A stretch of 64,000 bases of DNA, from contig NZ_LT629732.1 of the NCBI RefSeq assembly GCF_900104745.1, positions 3,087,981 to 3,151,980 on the forward strand, written 5' to 3'. This stretch comes from Actinopolymorpha singaporensis. Lineage in GTDB: Bacteria > Actinomycetota > Actinomycetes > Propionibacteriales > Actinopolymorphaceae. Both the position numbers and the translations under genes were made by a program. Shown one piece after another: positions 8,798 to 17,217 of the stretch (the stretch's first letter is position 1; every line of letters begins with the position of its first letter). Below the pieces are notes generated by a model. The model ran no database searches. It was not told the origin of the DNA and saw nothing but the letters and a program-made list of their open reading frames with translations.

Positions 8798-10048
8798 TCA
8801 GGAACGCTGGTCCAGCCGCGCGGTGAGGGCGGGTACGACGGCCAGCCAGCCGGCCGCGGCCGCCTCGGTGTCGACGGTGGCCAGGGCCTGCGCGGCACCG
8901 GGCCGGTCCTGGGCCAGGTCGAGCGCGCAGGCCACCATGAACGCACCGGCGGGGGAGTCCGGCCCGAGGAGTTCGGTGACGTCGCGCCAGCCGCCCCACG
9001 CGGCCAGCCGCAGCACCTCCGACCACGCGCTGACCAGCCGGTCGGCGGCGTCGGCGTCCATCTCCTTGCTCACCGAGTCGGCGAGCTCTACCAGGTCGAA
9101 GATGTTGTCGTCGTGCGGGGTGAAGCTCACGTCGTCGCGGGCAGCCACGGCGACCAGGTCGAGGCCCGGGAGCTCGCCGGTGGACCCCTGCGCCACCTCC
9201 GCCTGCATGCGGTCGACGTCGGTCCACACCGCCAGCCGGGCGCCGTCGGGTGCGGGCGTACCGAGGTAGGCGGGGTGCCCGTCGGTCAGCGCGGTGCCGC
9301 GCAGGGCGTAGAAGCCCTCGTCGGCGAGTCCGAACCACAGTGTCAGCGCCGGGGCGGCGTCCTCCAGCGGAACCGGCCCGTCGGAGGGCGCCGTGCCGTT
9401 CACCGCACCGCGTACGCCGGCCAGCGTCGCGCCCGGCCCGCCGCCGGCACCCGCCGTCCCGCGACCGGCCGGGCCCTCGGGAAGCTTCGGGGTGACCACC
9501 CGGCGGGACACCTCCGAGACGCAGTCGGACCAGTTGGCGTCCAGGAGCTCGACGACGTGGTGGCGGTGGTGCGCGGCCCGGAACACCGAGAGGAGCTCGT
9601 CACCGGAGGCGAGCTTGCTGATGTCCTCGTCGTCGTGCAGGGCCTGGGAGGCGCTGGTCTCGACGTCCATGTAGTCGAGCAGGTCGAGCATCAGCGCCAG
9701 CGTCGACCCGAGACCGGCCTGCTCGTCGGCGCTGAGCTCGCCGTCGGCGATCTCCGGCAGCCGGGTCAGGTCGTAGACGCACAACCGCCGGGCGTACTCC
9801 TCGGTGGTCCAGATCCGCAGGCTCTTGAAGTGCGGGCTCGGCGTGAGGTCGTTGGCCGCGCCGGAGTCGACGAACTCGACCAGGTCCTCCAGGCTGGTGA
9901 AGCCGTAGAGCTGCTTGTTCGAGCCGAGGAACCCGGCCGAGCCGTCGTCGGCGGTGTACCAGCCCGGCTGGTAGAGCGTGTAGCGCTTGCCGATGCCGAG
10001 CGTGAGTTCGAGCGGCACGAGCGGGTCGGCGACGAATTCGGTGGTCAT
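8798..10048 (-). CDS. Conserved actinobacterial protein of unknown function
   Basis: A 416-residue soluble protein without signal peptide or membrane helices. Recognisable stretches include KRYTLYQPGWYTADDGSAGFLGSNKQ at the N-terminus and LTLWFGLADEGFYALRGTALTDG in the middle, separated by a Gly/Ala/Pro-rich linker near residues 190-220. Homologues sit next to aldehyde dehydrogenase pairs in other actinobacteria (recollection), sometimes under labels such as primosomal protein; nothing in the sequence supports that name. It starts 3 nt after the short aldehyde dehydrogenase-like gene, so it is in the same operon. Function unknown. Confidence 0.75.
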   Translation of the reverse strand: MTTEFVADPLVPLELTLGIGKRYTLYQPGWYTADDGSAGFLGSNKQLYGFTSLEDLVEFVDSGAANDLTPSPHFKSLRIWTTEEYARRLCVYDLTRLPEIADGELSADEQAGLGSTLALMLDLLDYMDVETSASQALHDDEDISKLASGDELLSVFRAAHHRHHVVELLDANWSDCVSEVSRRVVTPKLPEGPAGRGTAGAGGGPGATLAGVRGAVNGTAPSDGPVPLEDAAPALTLWFGLADEGFYALRGTALTDGHPAYLGTPAPDGARLAVWTDVDRMQAEVAQGSTGELPGLDLVAVAARDDVSFTPHDDNIFDLVELADSVSKEMDADAADRLVSAWSEVLRLAAWGGWRDVTELLGPDSPAGAFMVACALDLAQDRPGAAQALATVDTEAAAAGWLAVVPALTARLDQRS

Positions 10049-10051
10049 TCC

Positions 10052-10936
10052 TCAGATCCCCATCGGGTGCCAGACGGTCTTGGTCTCCAGGAACGCCGCC
10101 ATCCGGTCGATGCCGGGCGCGGCGGTCCAGTCTTGGGTGTGGTCGGGTACGCGGACCAGGCGCTTGAGGTTGTCGGCGGCGGCGCGTTCCAGCTCGGTGG
10201 CAAGGCCCGCGTCCTCGACACCGGTGAGGTCGAGGGCGTTGACGTCCTGGTGCGCGGCCAGCCACGGCGCCACCTCGGGCACCTTGCCGGTGAGCAGGTT
10301 GACCACGCCGCCGGGCAGGTCGCTGGTGGCCAGCACCTCGGTCAGGGTGACCGCCGGCAGCGGGCGGTCGGCGCTGGCGAGGACCACGCAGGTGTTGCCG
10401 GTGGTGATCACCGGGGCGAGGACGCTCACCAGCCCGAGCAGGCTGGACTCCTGGGGCGCGAGCACGGCGACGACGCCGGTCGGCTCGGGTACGGAGAAGT
10501 CGAAGTAGGGACCGGCGACCGGGTTGGTGGAGCCGAGCACCTGGGCCACCTTGTCCGCCCATCCGGCGTACCACACCCAGCGGTCGATGCTCTCGTCCAC
10601 GGCGGCCCCGGCCTCGGCCCGGGCGAGTCCCTCGCCGGCGGCCACCTCGTCCACGAACTGTGCGCGGCGGCCCTCCATCACCTCCGCCACGCGGTAGAGG
10701 ATCTGGCCGCGGTTGTACGCGGTGCGGGCGGACCAGCCGCCGAACGCCTTCCGCGCGGCGACCACCGCGTCGCGGGCGTCCTTGCGGGAGGCGAGTGCGG
10801 CGTTGGCGAGGAACCGTCCCTTGGCGTCGTGCACGACGTAGCTCCGCCCGGACTCGCTGCGCGGGAAGGCCCCGCCGACGTACAGCTTGTAGGTCTTGCG
10901 AACGGCGAGGCGTTCGCCGGGTCGGGTGGTGCTCAT
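10052..10936 (-). CDS. Short aldehyde dehydrogenase-like protein lacking the catalytic domain
   Basis: A 294-residue protein that aligns with the NAD-binding half of aldehyde dehydrogenases (KTYKLYVGGAFPRSESGRSY at the N-terminus, GGWSARTAYNRGQILYRVAEVME, ATSDLPGGVVNLLTGK). Full enzymes have about 480-500 residues. The segment with the catalytic Cys is missing, and the usual APWNFP motif reads LAPQESSLL. The gene overlaps the full-length dehydrogenase by 4 nt and is followed after 3 nt by the next gene, so it looks like a maintained subunit or pseudoenzyme, not a fresh truncation. Catalysis on its own is unlikely. Confidence 0.8.
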   Translation of the reverse strand: MSTTRPGERLAVRKTYKLYVGGAFPRSESGRSYVVHDAKGRFLANAALASRKDARDAVVAARKAFGGWSARTAYNRGQILYRVAEVMEGRRAQFVDEVAAGEGLARAEAGAAVDESIDRWVWYAGWADKVAQVLGSTNPVAGPYFDFSVPEPTGVVAVLAPQESSLLGLVSVLAPVITTGNTCVVLASADRPLPAVTLTEVLATSDLPGGVVNLLTGKVPEVAPWLAAHQDVNALDLTGVEDAGLATELERAAADNLKRLVRVPDHTQDWTAAPGIDRMAAFLETKTVWHPMGI

Positions 10937-12402
10937 GCCCGCGCCGCCTCCTTCGGGTTGCCGGCCCGCAGGTAGGCGGCCAGGCCGTGCCGGCCGCCCT
11001 CACGGCCGTGGCCGGACTCCTTGTAGCCGCCGAACGGCGAGGTCGGGTCGAACCGGTTGAAGGTGTTGGCCCACACCACCCCGGCCCGCAGCCGGTCGGC
11101 CATCCACAGGATGCGCGAGCCCTTCTCCGTCCACACCCCGGCGGACAGGCCGTACGGCGTGTTGTTGGCCTTCTCGACGGCCTCGGCGGGGGTGCGGAAG
11201 GTGAGGATCGACAGCACCGGTCCGAAGATCTCCTCCCGGGCGATGCGGTGGGCCTGGGTGACGCCGGTGAAGATCGTGGGCGCGAACCAGTAGCCCCGGT
11301 CGGGCAGCTCGCACGGCGCCGACCAGCGCTCGGCGCCCTCGGCCTCGCCCACCTCGCTCAGGGTGGCGATCCGGCGCAGCTGCTCGGCGGAGTTGATCGC
11401 GCCGACGTCGGTGTTCTTGTCCAGCGGGTCCCCGACGCGCAGCGTGGCCATCCGGCGCTTGAGCCGGTCGAGCACCTCGTCGTAGACGTTCTCCTGCACC
11501 AGCAGCCGCGAGCCCGCGCAGCAGACGTGGCCCTGGTTGAAGAAGATGCCGTTGACGATGCCCTCGACGGCCTGGTCCAGCGGCGCGTCGTCGAACACGA
11601 CGTTGGCGGCCTTGCCGCCGAGCTCGAGCGTGACCAACTTGTGAGTGCCGGCGACCGAGCGGGCGATCGCCTTGCCCACCTCGGTGGAGCCGGTGAACGC
11701 CACCTTGTCCACGCCCTCGTGCTCGACGATCGCCTGGCCGGTCGCGCCCGCGCCGGTGACGATGTTGACCACGCCGGGCGGCAGGTCGGCCTGCTGGCAG
11801 ATCTCGGCGAAGAGCAGCGCGGTCAGCGGCGTCGTCTCGGCCGGTTTGAGGACGACGGTGTTGCCGCAGGCCAGCGCGGGGGCGATCTTCCACGCCAGCA
11901 TGAGCAGCGGGAAGTTCCACGGGATGACCTGGCCTGCGACGCCGACGGGACGGGGGTCGGCGCCGAAGCCGGCGTACTCCAGCTTGTCGGCCCAGCCTGC
12001 GTAGTAGAAGAAGTGCGCGGCCACCAGCGGGATGTCGACGTCACGCGACTCCCGGATCGGCTTGCCGTTGTCGAGCGACTCGAGTACGGCGAGCTCGCGG
12101 GCGCGTTCCTGGATCAGCCGGGCGATCCGGAACAGGAACTTCCCGCGGTCCCGGCCCGACATCGGCCCCCACACCGAGTCGAAGGCGGTGCGAGCGGCGC
12201 GGACCGCGCGGTCGACGTCCTCCGTACCCGCCTCGGTGACCTCCGCGAGCACCTCCTCGGTGGCCGGGCTGACGGTCTTGAACATCCGGCCGTCGGCGGT
12301 GGGCACGAACTCGCCGCCGACGAACAGGCCGTACGACGACCTGAGGTCGACGACGGACCGCGACTCCGGCGCCGGGGCGTACTCGAACTTGCCTGCGGAC
12401 AA
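10933..12402 (-). CDS. Aldehyde dehydrogenase family protein
   Basis: NAD(P)-dependent oxidation of an aldehyde to its acid. A complete 489-residue enzyme: IPWNFPLLML at the cofactor site, FTGSTEVGKAI in the Rossmann fold, LELGGKAANVVF with the general-base Glu, and NQGHVCCAGSR with the catalytic Cys (a Cys-Cys pair). It follows deoC by 8 nt, so its likely substrate is the acetaldehyde released from deoxyribose 5-phosphate; that assignment is contextual. ATG 12402 overlaps nothing upstream. The downstream short homologue overlaps its end by 4 nt. Confidence 0.9.
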   Translation of the reverse strand: MSAGKFEYAPAPESRSVVDLRSSYGLFVGGEFVPTADGRMFKTVSPATEEVLAEVTEAGTEDVDRAVRAARTAFDSVWGPMSGRDRGKFLFRIARLIQERARELAVLESLDNGKPIRESRDVDIPLVAAHFFYYAGWADKLEYAGFGADPRPVGVAGQVIPWNFPLLMLAWKIAPALACGNTVVLKPAETTPLTALLFAEICQQADLPPGVVNIVTGAGATGQAIVEHEGVDKVAFTGSTEVGKAIARSVAGTHKLVTLELGGKAANVVFDDAPLDQAVEGIVNGIFFNQGHVCCAGSRLLVQENVYDEVLDRLKRRMATLRVGDPLDKNTDVGAINSAEQLRRIATLSEVGEAEGAERWSAPCELPDRGYWFAPTIFTGVTQAHRIAREEIFGPVLSILTFRTPAEAVEKANNTPYGLSAGVWTEKGSRILWMADRLRAGVVWANTFNRFDPTSPFGGYKESGHGREGGRHGLAAYLRAGNPKEAARA

Positions 12403-12410
12403 CGGCTCTC

Positions 12411-13421
12411 CTAGTCGAGCGTGAAGTAGTCGGGTCCGGCGTAGTGGCCGGTACGCAGCTTCGACCGCTGCATGAGCAGGTCGTTGAGCAGGCTGGAGGC
12501 GCCCAGCCGGAACCAGTCGGGGTCGAGCCAGTCCTCACCGGCGGTCTCGTTGACGAGTACGAGATAGCGGATGGCGTCCTTGCTGGTGCGGATCCCGCCC
12601 GCCGGCTTCACCCCGACCTGGCGGCCGGTCGCGGCCCGGAAGTCGCGGACCGCCTCCAGCATCACCAGCGTGACCGGCAGGGTCGCGGCGGGGCTGACCT
12701 TGCCGGTGCTGGTCTTGATGAAGTCACCACCGGCGAGCATGGCGAGCCACGAGGCCCTCCGGACGTTGTCGTACGTCGCGAGCTCGCCGGTCTCCAGGAT
12801 CACCTTCAGGTGCGCGGGTCCGCACGCCTGCTTGACGGCGGCGATCTCCTCGTACACCTCGGCGTACCGGCCGGCGAGGAACGCGCCGCGGTCGATCACC
12901 ATGTCCACCTCGTCGGCTCCGGCGGACACCGCGTCGGCGGTGTCGCGCAGCTTGACGTCGAGGCTGGAGCGGCCGGACGGGAACGCCGTCGCCACGCTCG
13001 CGACCTTGACCGAACTGCCCGTCAAGGCGTGCTTGGCGACCGGGACGAGGTCGGGGTAGACGCAGATCGCGGCCACCGCCGGGCACTCGGGGTCGGCCGG
13101 GTCGGGCCGGCGGGCCTTGGCGCACAGGGCGCGCACCTTGCCCGGGGTGTCCTGACCCTCCAGCGTGGTGAGGTCGATCATGGTGACGGCGAGGTCGAGG
13201 GCCCAGGCCTTCGCCGTGGTCTTGATCGACCGGGTGGCCAGGGTGGCCGCGCGGGCCTCCGCTCCCACCTGGTCGACGCCGGGCAGGCCGGCGAGGAACC
13301 GGCGCAGGCTCGCGTCGGACGCGGTGATCTCGGCGACCTGGCCGGGCGGGATCGCGCCACCCGCGGACCCCGACCCGTTGGTCGTGGCCGACGGCTTCGC
13401 GGAGGCTGCGGTGGTCGTCAC
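12411..13421 (-). CDS. deoC: Deoxyribose-phosphate aldolase
   Basis: Cleaves 2-deoxyribose 5-phosphate to glyceraldehyde 3-phosphate and acetaldehyde, the last step of deoxynucleoside breakdown. It has 336 residues, in the longer DeoC class. Catalytic stretches: SSVKVASVATAFPSG, the Asp in DEVDMVIDRGAF, KVILETGEL, and the Schiff-base region DFIKTSTGKV followed by VGVKPAGGIRT. GTG 13421 is preferred because a TACACT hexamer ends 6 nt before it (leaderless start) and the preceding in-frame codons run into the divergent gene. It is first in an operon with the two aldehyde dehydrogenase-family genes. Confidence 0.93.
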   Translation of the reverse strand: MTTTAASAKPSATTNGSGSAGGAIPPGQVAEITASDASLRRFLAGLPGVDQVGAEARAATLATRSIKTTAKAWALDLAVTMIDLTTLEGQDTPGKVRALCAKARRPDPADPECPAVAAICVYPDLVPVAKHALTGSSVKVASVATAFPSGRSSLDVKLRDTADAVSAGADEVDMVIDRGAFLAGRYAEVYEEIAAVKQACGPAHLKVILETGELATYDNVRRASWLAMLAGGDFIKTSTGKVSPAATLPVTLVMLEAVRDFRAATGRQVGVKPAGGIRTSKDAIRYLVLVNETAGEDWLDPDWFRLGASSLLNDLLMQRSKLRTGHYAGPDYFTLD

Positions 13422-13427
13422 CGGGCC

Positions 13428-13433
13428 AGTGTA
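13428..13433 (-). promoter_or_regulatory. -10 hexamer for leaderless deoC operon
   Basis: TACACT on the minus strand, 6 nt before the GTG start. No clear -35 box. Confidence 0.5.
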
Positions 13434-13547
13434 GGCGTACGGCGGGCAGGGCCCGGGGCGTGCGGTCGGGGGTGCGGCGGAGGCTTCCTGTCGCTGCCGG
13501 GCCGGAGCAGGCACAATCTGAGGATCACGATGTCTGGAGGATCGCCG

Positions 13548-14198
13548 GTGGCCGGGTTGACGCGCAGGGAGACCGACGGATCGCGCAAAGTGATCGAACG
13601 CTTCGCCCCCATGGGAGGGCGGGTGCTCGGCTACCTCACGCTGGCGATCGGCGTGCTGATCCTGGTCGACATCGTCGTGGAGTGGCGCACGTGGTCCGGG
13701 CTGAGCACGGCCGGAATCGTCGTCGCGGTCTGCGCGCTGGTCTGGCTCAGCCTGTGCCGGCCGGCGGTGGTCGCGTTCGAGCGCGAGTTGGTGCTGCGCA
13801 ACATCCTGAGCGACATCCACATCCCGTGGCACCTGGTCGAGTCGGTCAACGTCGCGCCGGTGCTCACCCTCCCGGTCGGGGACCGCATCTACCGCTCGTC
13901 GGCCATCGGGGTGACCGGGGCCGACCGGCGGGCGATGCGCAAGTCCAGGCGCGACGCGGTGGAGGCCGCCATGGCCGGGAGGCCGGCGGGCGGTGACAGC
14001 CCCGGCCAGCCGGACGCCTCGAACCTGTCGGGCCTGTCGCCGGCCAACTACGCCATCCGCCGGTTGGAGATGCTGGCGGACAAGTACGCCGACGCTTCCC
14101 GGGGCACCACCGAGGTCGAACGCCAGTGGCGGTGGCCGGAGTTCGCGGTGGTCGGCGCGGGCATCGTCCTCGCCGTGGTCGCCAAGCTGGCGAGCTGA
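13548..14198 (+). CDS. PH-domain-like membrane protein of unknown function
   Basis: About 216 residues. Two membrane helices lie near the N-terminus (YLTLAIGVLILVDIVVEW and GIVVAVCALVWLSLC), followed by a PH-like segment (VAFERELVLRNILSDIHIPWHLVESVNV). A soluble linker follows, then a C-terminal hydrophobic helix (FAVVGAGIVLAVVAKL). This arrangement matches actinobacterial PH-domain membrane proteins of unknown role. GTG 13548 has GGAGG seven bases upstream; ATG 13530, in frame and behind GAGGA, is an alternative that adds six residues. It diverges from deoC. Confidence 0.75.
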   Translation: MAGLTRRETDGSRKVIERFAPMGGRVLGYLTLAIGVLILVDIVVEWRTWSGLSTAGIVVAVCALVWLSLCRPAVVAFERELVLRNILSDIHIPWHLVESVNVAPVLTLPVGDRIYRSSAIGVTGADRRAMRKSRRDAVEAAMAGRPAGGDSPGQPDASNLSGLSPANYAIRRLEMLADKYADASRGTTEVERQWRWPEFAVVGAGIVLAVVAKLAS

Positions 14199-14226
14199 CC
14201 CCGGTCAGCTCTCCCGCCGGCCGGCG

Positions 14227-15939
14227 TCAGCCGACCAGGTCGGCGAGGTCGGCGAGCAGCGCCTCGATGTCGGCGTCGGCGCCGCCTCGGGCGGCGGCGA
14301 GGTCCTCGCCGGGCTCGGCGACGACGACCTCGAGGTAGCACTTCAGCTTCGGCTCGGTCCCGCTCGGCCGGATCACCACCCGCGCACCGCCGGCCAGGGC
14401 ATACCGCACACCGGGCGTCCCCGGCAGGCTGTCGGCCGGCTCGGACAGGTCGTCCACCCGCTCCACCGCGCGGCCGCCGAGCACCTGCGGCGGATGGGTG
14501 TGCAGCCGGTGCAGCGTGGCGTCGATCTGGCTCAGGTCACGCACCAGCACCGAGTGCTGGGCGGTCACGTGCAGGCCGTACTCGCGGGCGATGTCGTCCA
14601 GCAGGTCCAGGAGAGTACGCCCGGCCCGCTTCTGCGTGGCGACGAGTTCGGCAATGCGCAGCAGTGCGGTGATGCCGTCCTTGTCGGCCACCGCCACCGG
14701 GTCGACGCAGTAGCCGAGCGCCTCCTCGTAGCCGAAGGCGAGCCCGGGTACCCGGCCGATCCACTTGAAGCCGGTGAGGGTCTCCGCGTACGGCTCGCCC
14801 CTGCGGGCGGCGACCACCCCCAGCAGCGACGAGGAGACGATCGTCGTCGCCAGGGTGCCCCGGGCTCCGGAGTCGAGTAGGTGGACGGCGAGCAGGGCGC
14901 CCACCTCGTCACCGGTGAGCCTCCGGACGCCGTCCGGAGTGGGTACGCCCACCGCGCACCGGTCGGCGTCGGGGTCGTTGGCGAGCACCACGTCGGCGCC
15001 GGTCCGCTCGGCCAGCTCGAACGCGAGGTCCATCGCGCCCGGCTCCTCCGGGTTCGGGAACGCCACGGTCGGGAACGCCGGGTCCGGCTCGGCCTGCGCG
15101 GCGACGACCTCCGGCTCGGCGAAGCCGGCCCGCCTCAGGGCCGCGCGCACCACCGCGCCGCCGACACCGTGCAGCGGCGTGTAGGTGATCCGGACGTCGC
15201 GCGGCCCCGGCCCCAGCAGGCCGGCCGCCCGGTCGAGGTAGGCCTCGACGATCTCCGGGCCGAGCGTCTCCCAGTCCTGCCCGCGCGGGACCTCTGCCAG
15301 CGGGCCGACCGACGCGATGGCGGCGGCGATGCCGCTGTCGGCGGGCGGCACGATCTGCGAGCCGTCACCGAGGTAGACCTTGTATCCGTTGTCCTGCGGC
15401 GGGTTGTGGGAGGCGGTGACCATCACCCCGGCCACGCAGCCCAGGTGCCGGATCGCGAACGCCAGCACCGGGGTGGGCAGCGGCTCGGGCAGGACCAGCG
15501 GGCGCAGCCCGGCCCCGGCGAGGACTGCCGCGGTGTCGGCGGCGAAGACTCGTGAGTTGCGGCGGGCGTCGTACCCGATCACCACCGAACCACCGGCGGC
15601 GCCCTCGGTCCGGAGGTAGCTCGCCAGCCCGGCGGCGGCTCGGATCACCACCGCGCGGTTCATCCGGTTGGGCCCGGCGCCCAGCGCTCCGCGAAGGCCG
15701 GCCGTACCGAACGTCAGCGGGCCGGCGAACCGGTCGGCCAGCTCGGCGGCCGCCGCCGACCGGCTCTCCACGGCCTCCGCCCCGGTGTCGCTCCCGTTGT
15801 CGCCCAGGGCCCCGTCCCCGGTCCCCTCGGCCGCCGCGATCAGCTCCGCCAGCTCGGCGCGGGTCTGCGGATCGGGATCCTCCGCCAGCCAGGCGCGGGC
15901 CTGTTCGAGCAGGTCGGGAGCGGTTTCGGTGGTGCGCAC
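14227..15939 (-). CDS. Phosphoglucomutase/phosphomannomutase family enzyme
   Basis: Alpha-D-phosphohexomutase of 570 residues, interconverting sugar 1- and 6- (or 5-) phosphates. The phosphoserine loop is VTASHNPPQDNGYKVYLGDG, the Mg site is NDPDADRCAVG, the sugar-binding loop is GYEEALGYCVDP, and the C-terminal phosphate-binding loop is VIRPSGTEPKLKCY. Beside deoC and purine nucleoside phosphorylase it may act as phosphopentomutase or phosphoribomutase, as suggested for similar genes; specificity cannot be read from the sequence. GTG 15939 has GAGGAGG in front. It follows the LysR gene by 51 nt on the same strand. Confidence 0.9.
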   Translation of the reverse strand: MRTTETAPDLLEQARAWLAEDPDPQTRAELAELIAAAEGTGDGALGDNGSDTGAEAVESRSAAAAELADRFAGPLTFGTAGLRGALGAGPNRMNRAVVIRAAAGLASYLRTEGAAGGSVVIGYDARRNSRVFAADTAAVLAGAGLRPLVLPEPLPTPVLAFAIRHLGCVAGVMVTASHNPPQDNGYKVYLGDGSQIVPPADSGIAAAIASVGPLAEVPRGQDWETLGPEIVEAYLDRAAGLLGPGPRDVRITYTPLHGVGGAVVRAALRRAGFAEPEVVAAQAEPDPAFPTVAFPNPEEPGAMDLAFELAERTGADVVLANDPDADRCAVGVPTPDGVRRLTGDEVGALLAVHLLDSGARGTLATTIVSSSLLGVVAARRGEPYAETLTGFKWIGRVPGLAFGYEEALGYCVDPVAVADKDGITALLRIAELVATQKRAGRTLLDLLDDIAREYGLHVTAQHSVLVRDLSQIDATLHRLHTHPPQVLGGRAVERVDDLSEPADSLPGTPGVRYALAGGARVVIRPSGTEPKLKCYLEVVVAEPGEDLAAARGGADADIEALLADLADLVG

Positions 15940-15990
15940 ACATCCTCCTCGCGGCCGGCGCCGCGGGAATCGGCCGCCGGAGCGCCCAAG

Positions 15991-17046
15991 CTATCCGATG
16001 GGTTCGACGGCAGGTGCGCCGTGCGGTCCGTTACGCCGAGCACCGGACCGAGCACCGGACCGAGGACCGGACCGGGCACCGGACCGGGCGGACTGAGCAC
16101 CGGACCGGCCACCGGGGCCACCGGACCCATCGGGTCCGCCGGAGCGCGCACCGGTCCCGCCCTGGGCCGGCCAGCGCAGGCTCGGGTCGCGCAGCAGCGC
16201 CTGCGCGGCGGCGCTGCACCGCCGCCCGGCCGCCACCGCGACCGCGGTCTGCCACACCGGCACGGGTGCCTCGAGTGGGACGAACCGGGCCCGGGTCTGC
16301 TTGCCGGTGAAACTGTGCGGGACGAGGGCGATACCCAGACCCGCACCCACGAAGTCCAGCAGCGAGTGGACATCGTTGACCTCGAGTGCCACCCGGCGCT
16401 CGATCCGGGCACCGGCCAGGGCGTGGTCGGTGACGTCGCGGGTGATCCAGCCGGGGTGGAAGTCGACGAAGGACTCGTCCTTGAGGTCGGCGAGGCCGAC
16501 CTGCTCCCGCTCGGCGAGGTGGTGCTTCGGCCCGCAGGCGAGCACCATCGGTTCGCTGGCGAGGGGAGTGAGCACCACCCCTGCCGACTCGCCCGCGGGT
16601 GGCACGGACACGATCGCGACGTCCATGTCACCGGCGCGTACCTGCGCCAGCAACTCGTGGCTGCCGCCCTGGCGCAGGCGGATCTCCACGCCCGGATGGT
16701 CCTGGTGGAAGCGGGCGAGCAGGTCGGGAACGCTCAGCGCTCCGAGGCACTGCAGCGTCCCGACGACGAGCCGGCCGCTCAGCAGGCCCTGCACGGCGGC
16801 CACCGCCTCCCGCGCCGCGGCCAGGTCGTTGAGGGTGTGCCGGGCCTCGACGAGCAGTGCCCGCCCGGCGTCGGTGAGGTCGACGTTGCGGGTGCTGCGG
16901 ATGAACAGCTCGGCACCCAGCTCGCGTTCGAGCGTACGGATGGAGGCCGACAGGCCGGACTGCGCGACGTGCAGGCGCTGGGCGGCGCGGGTGAAGTGGC
17001 GCTCCTCGGCGACCGTCACGAAGTACTCCAGCTGACGAATCTCCAT
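15991..17046 (-). CDS. LysR-family transcriptional regulator with repetitive C-terminal tail
   Basis: About 351 residues. The N-terminal winged helix-turn-helix is typical (MEIRQLEYFVTVAEERHFTRAAQRLHVAQSGLSA, quoted in parts: MEIRQLEYFVTVAEE then HFTRAAQRLHVAQSGLS), followed by a periplasmic-binding-type effector domain to about residue 290. The last 50 residues are Arg/Ser/Gly-rich and come from a tandem ACCGGACCG-like DNA repeat; the family normally ends before it. The gene diverges from an aldo-keto reductase, the usual LysR target arrangement, with 171 nt between. ATG 17046 fits the family N-terminus. The effector is unknown. Confidence 0.88.
   Translation of the reverse strand: MEIRQLEYFVTVAEERHFTRAAQRLHVAQSGLSASIRTLERELGAELFIRSTRNVDLTDAGRALLVEARHTLNDLAAAREAVAAVQGLLSGRLVVGTLQCLGALSVPDLLARFHQDHPGVEIRLRQGGSHELLAQVRAGDMDVAIVSVPPAGESAGVVLTPLASEPMVLACGPKHHLAEREQVGLADLKDESFVDFHPGWITRDVTDHALAGARIERRVALEVNDVHSLLDFVGAGLGIALVPHSFTGKQTRARFVPLEAPVPVWQTAVAVAAGRRCSAAAQALLRDPSLRWPAQGGTGARSGGPDGSGGPGGRSGAQSARSGARSGPRSGARSGARRNGPHGAPAVEPIG
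16037..16108. repeat. Short tandem repeat (ACCGGACCG units) in LysR tail
   Basis: Imperfect copies of AGCACCGGACCG/AGGACCGGACCG/GGCACCGGACCG run through the 3' end of the regulator gene and code for alternating SGAR/SGPR units. Replication slippage is the likely origin. Confidence 0.7.
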
Positions 17047-17217
17047 ACGCACCTGCCCAGGGGTCAAGGGGAACTCTCACGAAGGGGTCGCAGAACCTTG
17101 TCGACGGCTCGCCGGCAACTCATCGTCACGGCTGATCGACGAGATCGGTTTCTGCTGTTGGACAGCTTAATCGCTGGTCGGCATGGTGGGCGGTGCAGCG
17201 ATCTGAGGAGGTCCCAC

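Noticed and set aside
10052-10936. Frameshifted full-length aldehyde dehydrogenase
   Set aside because: The following bases encode another intact gene after 3 nt, with no remaining catalytic domain in any frame, so the shortness is not a sequencing frameshift.
8711-10975. 754-codon frame on the plus strand
   Set aside because: It is the shadow of the 416-residue and short dehydrogenase genes on the other strand, with Arg/Gly/Val-rich nonsense composition.
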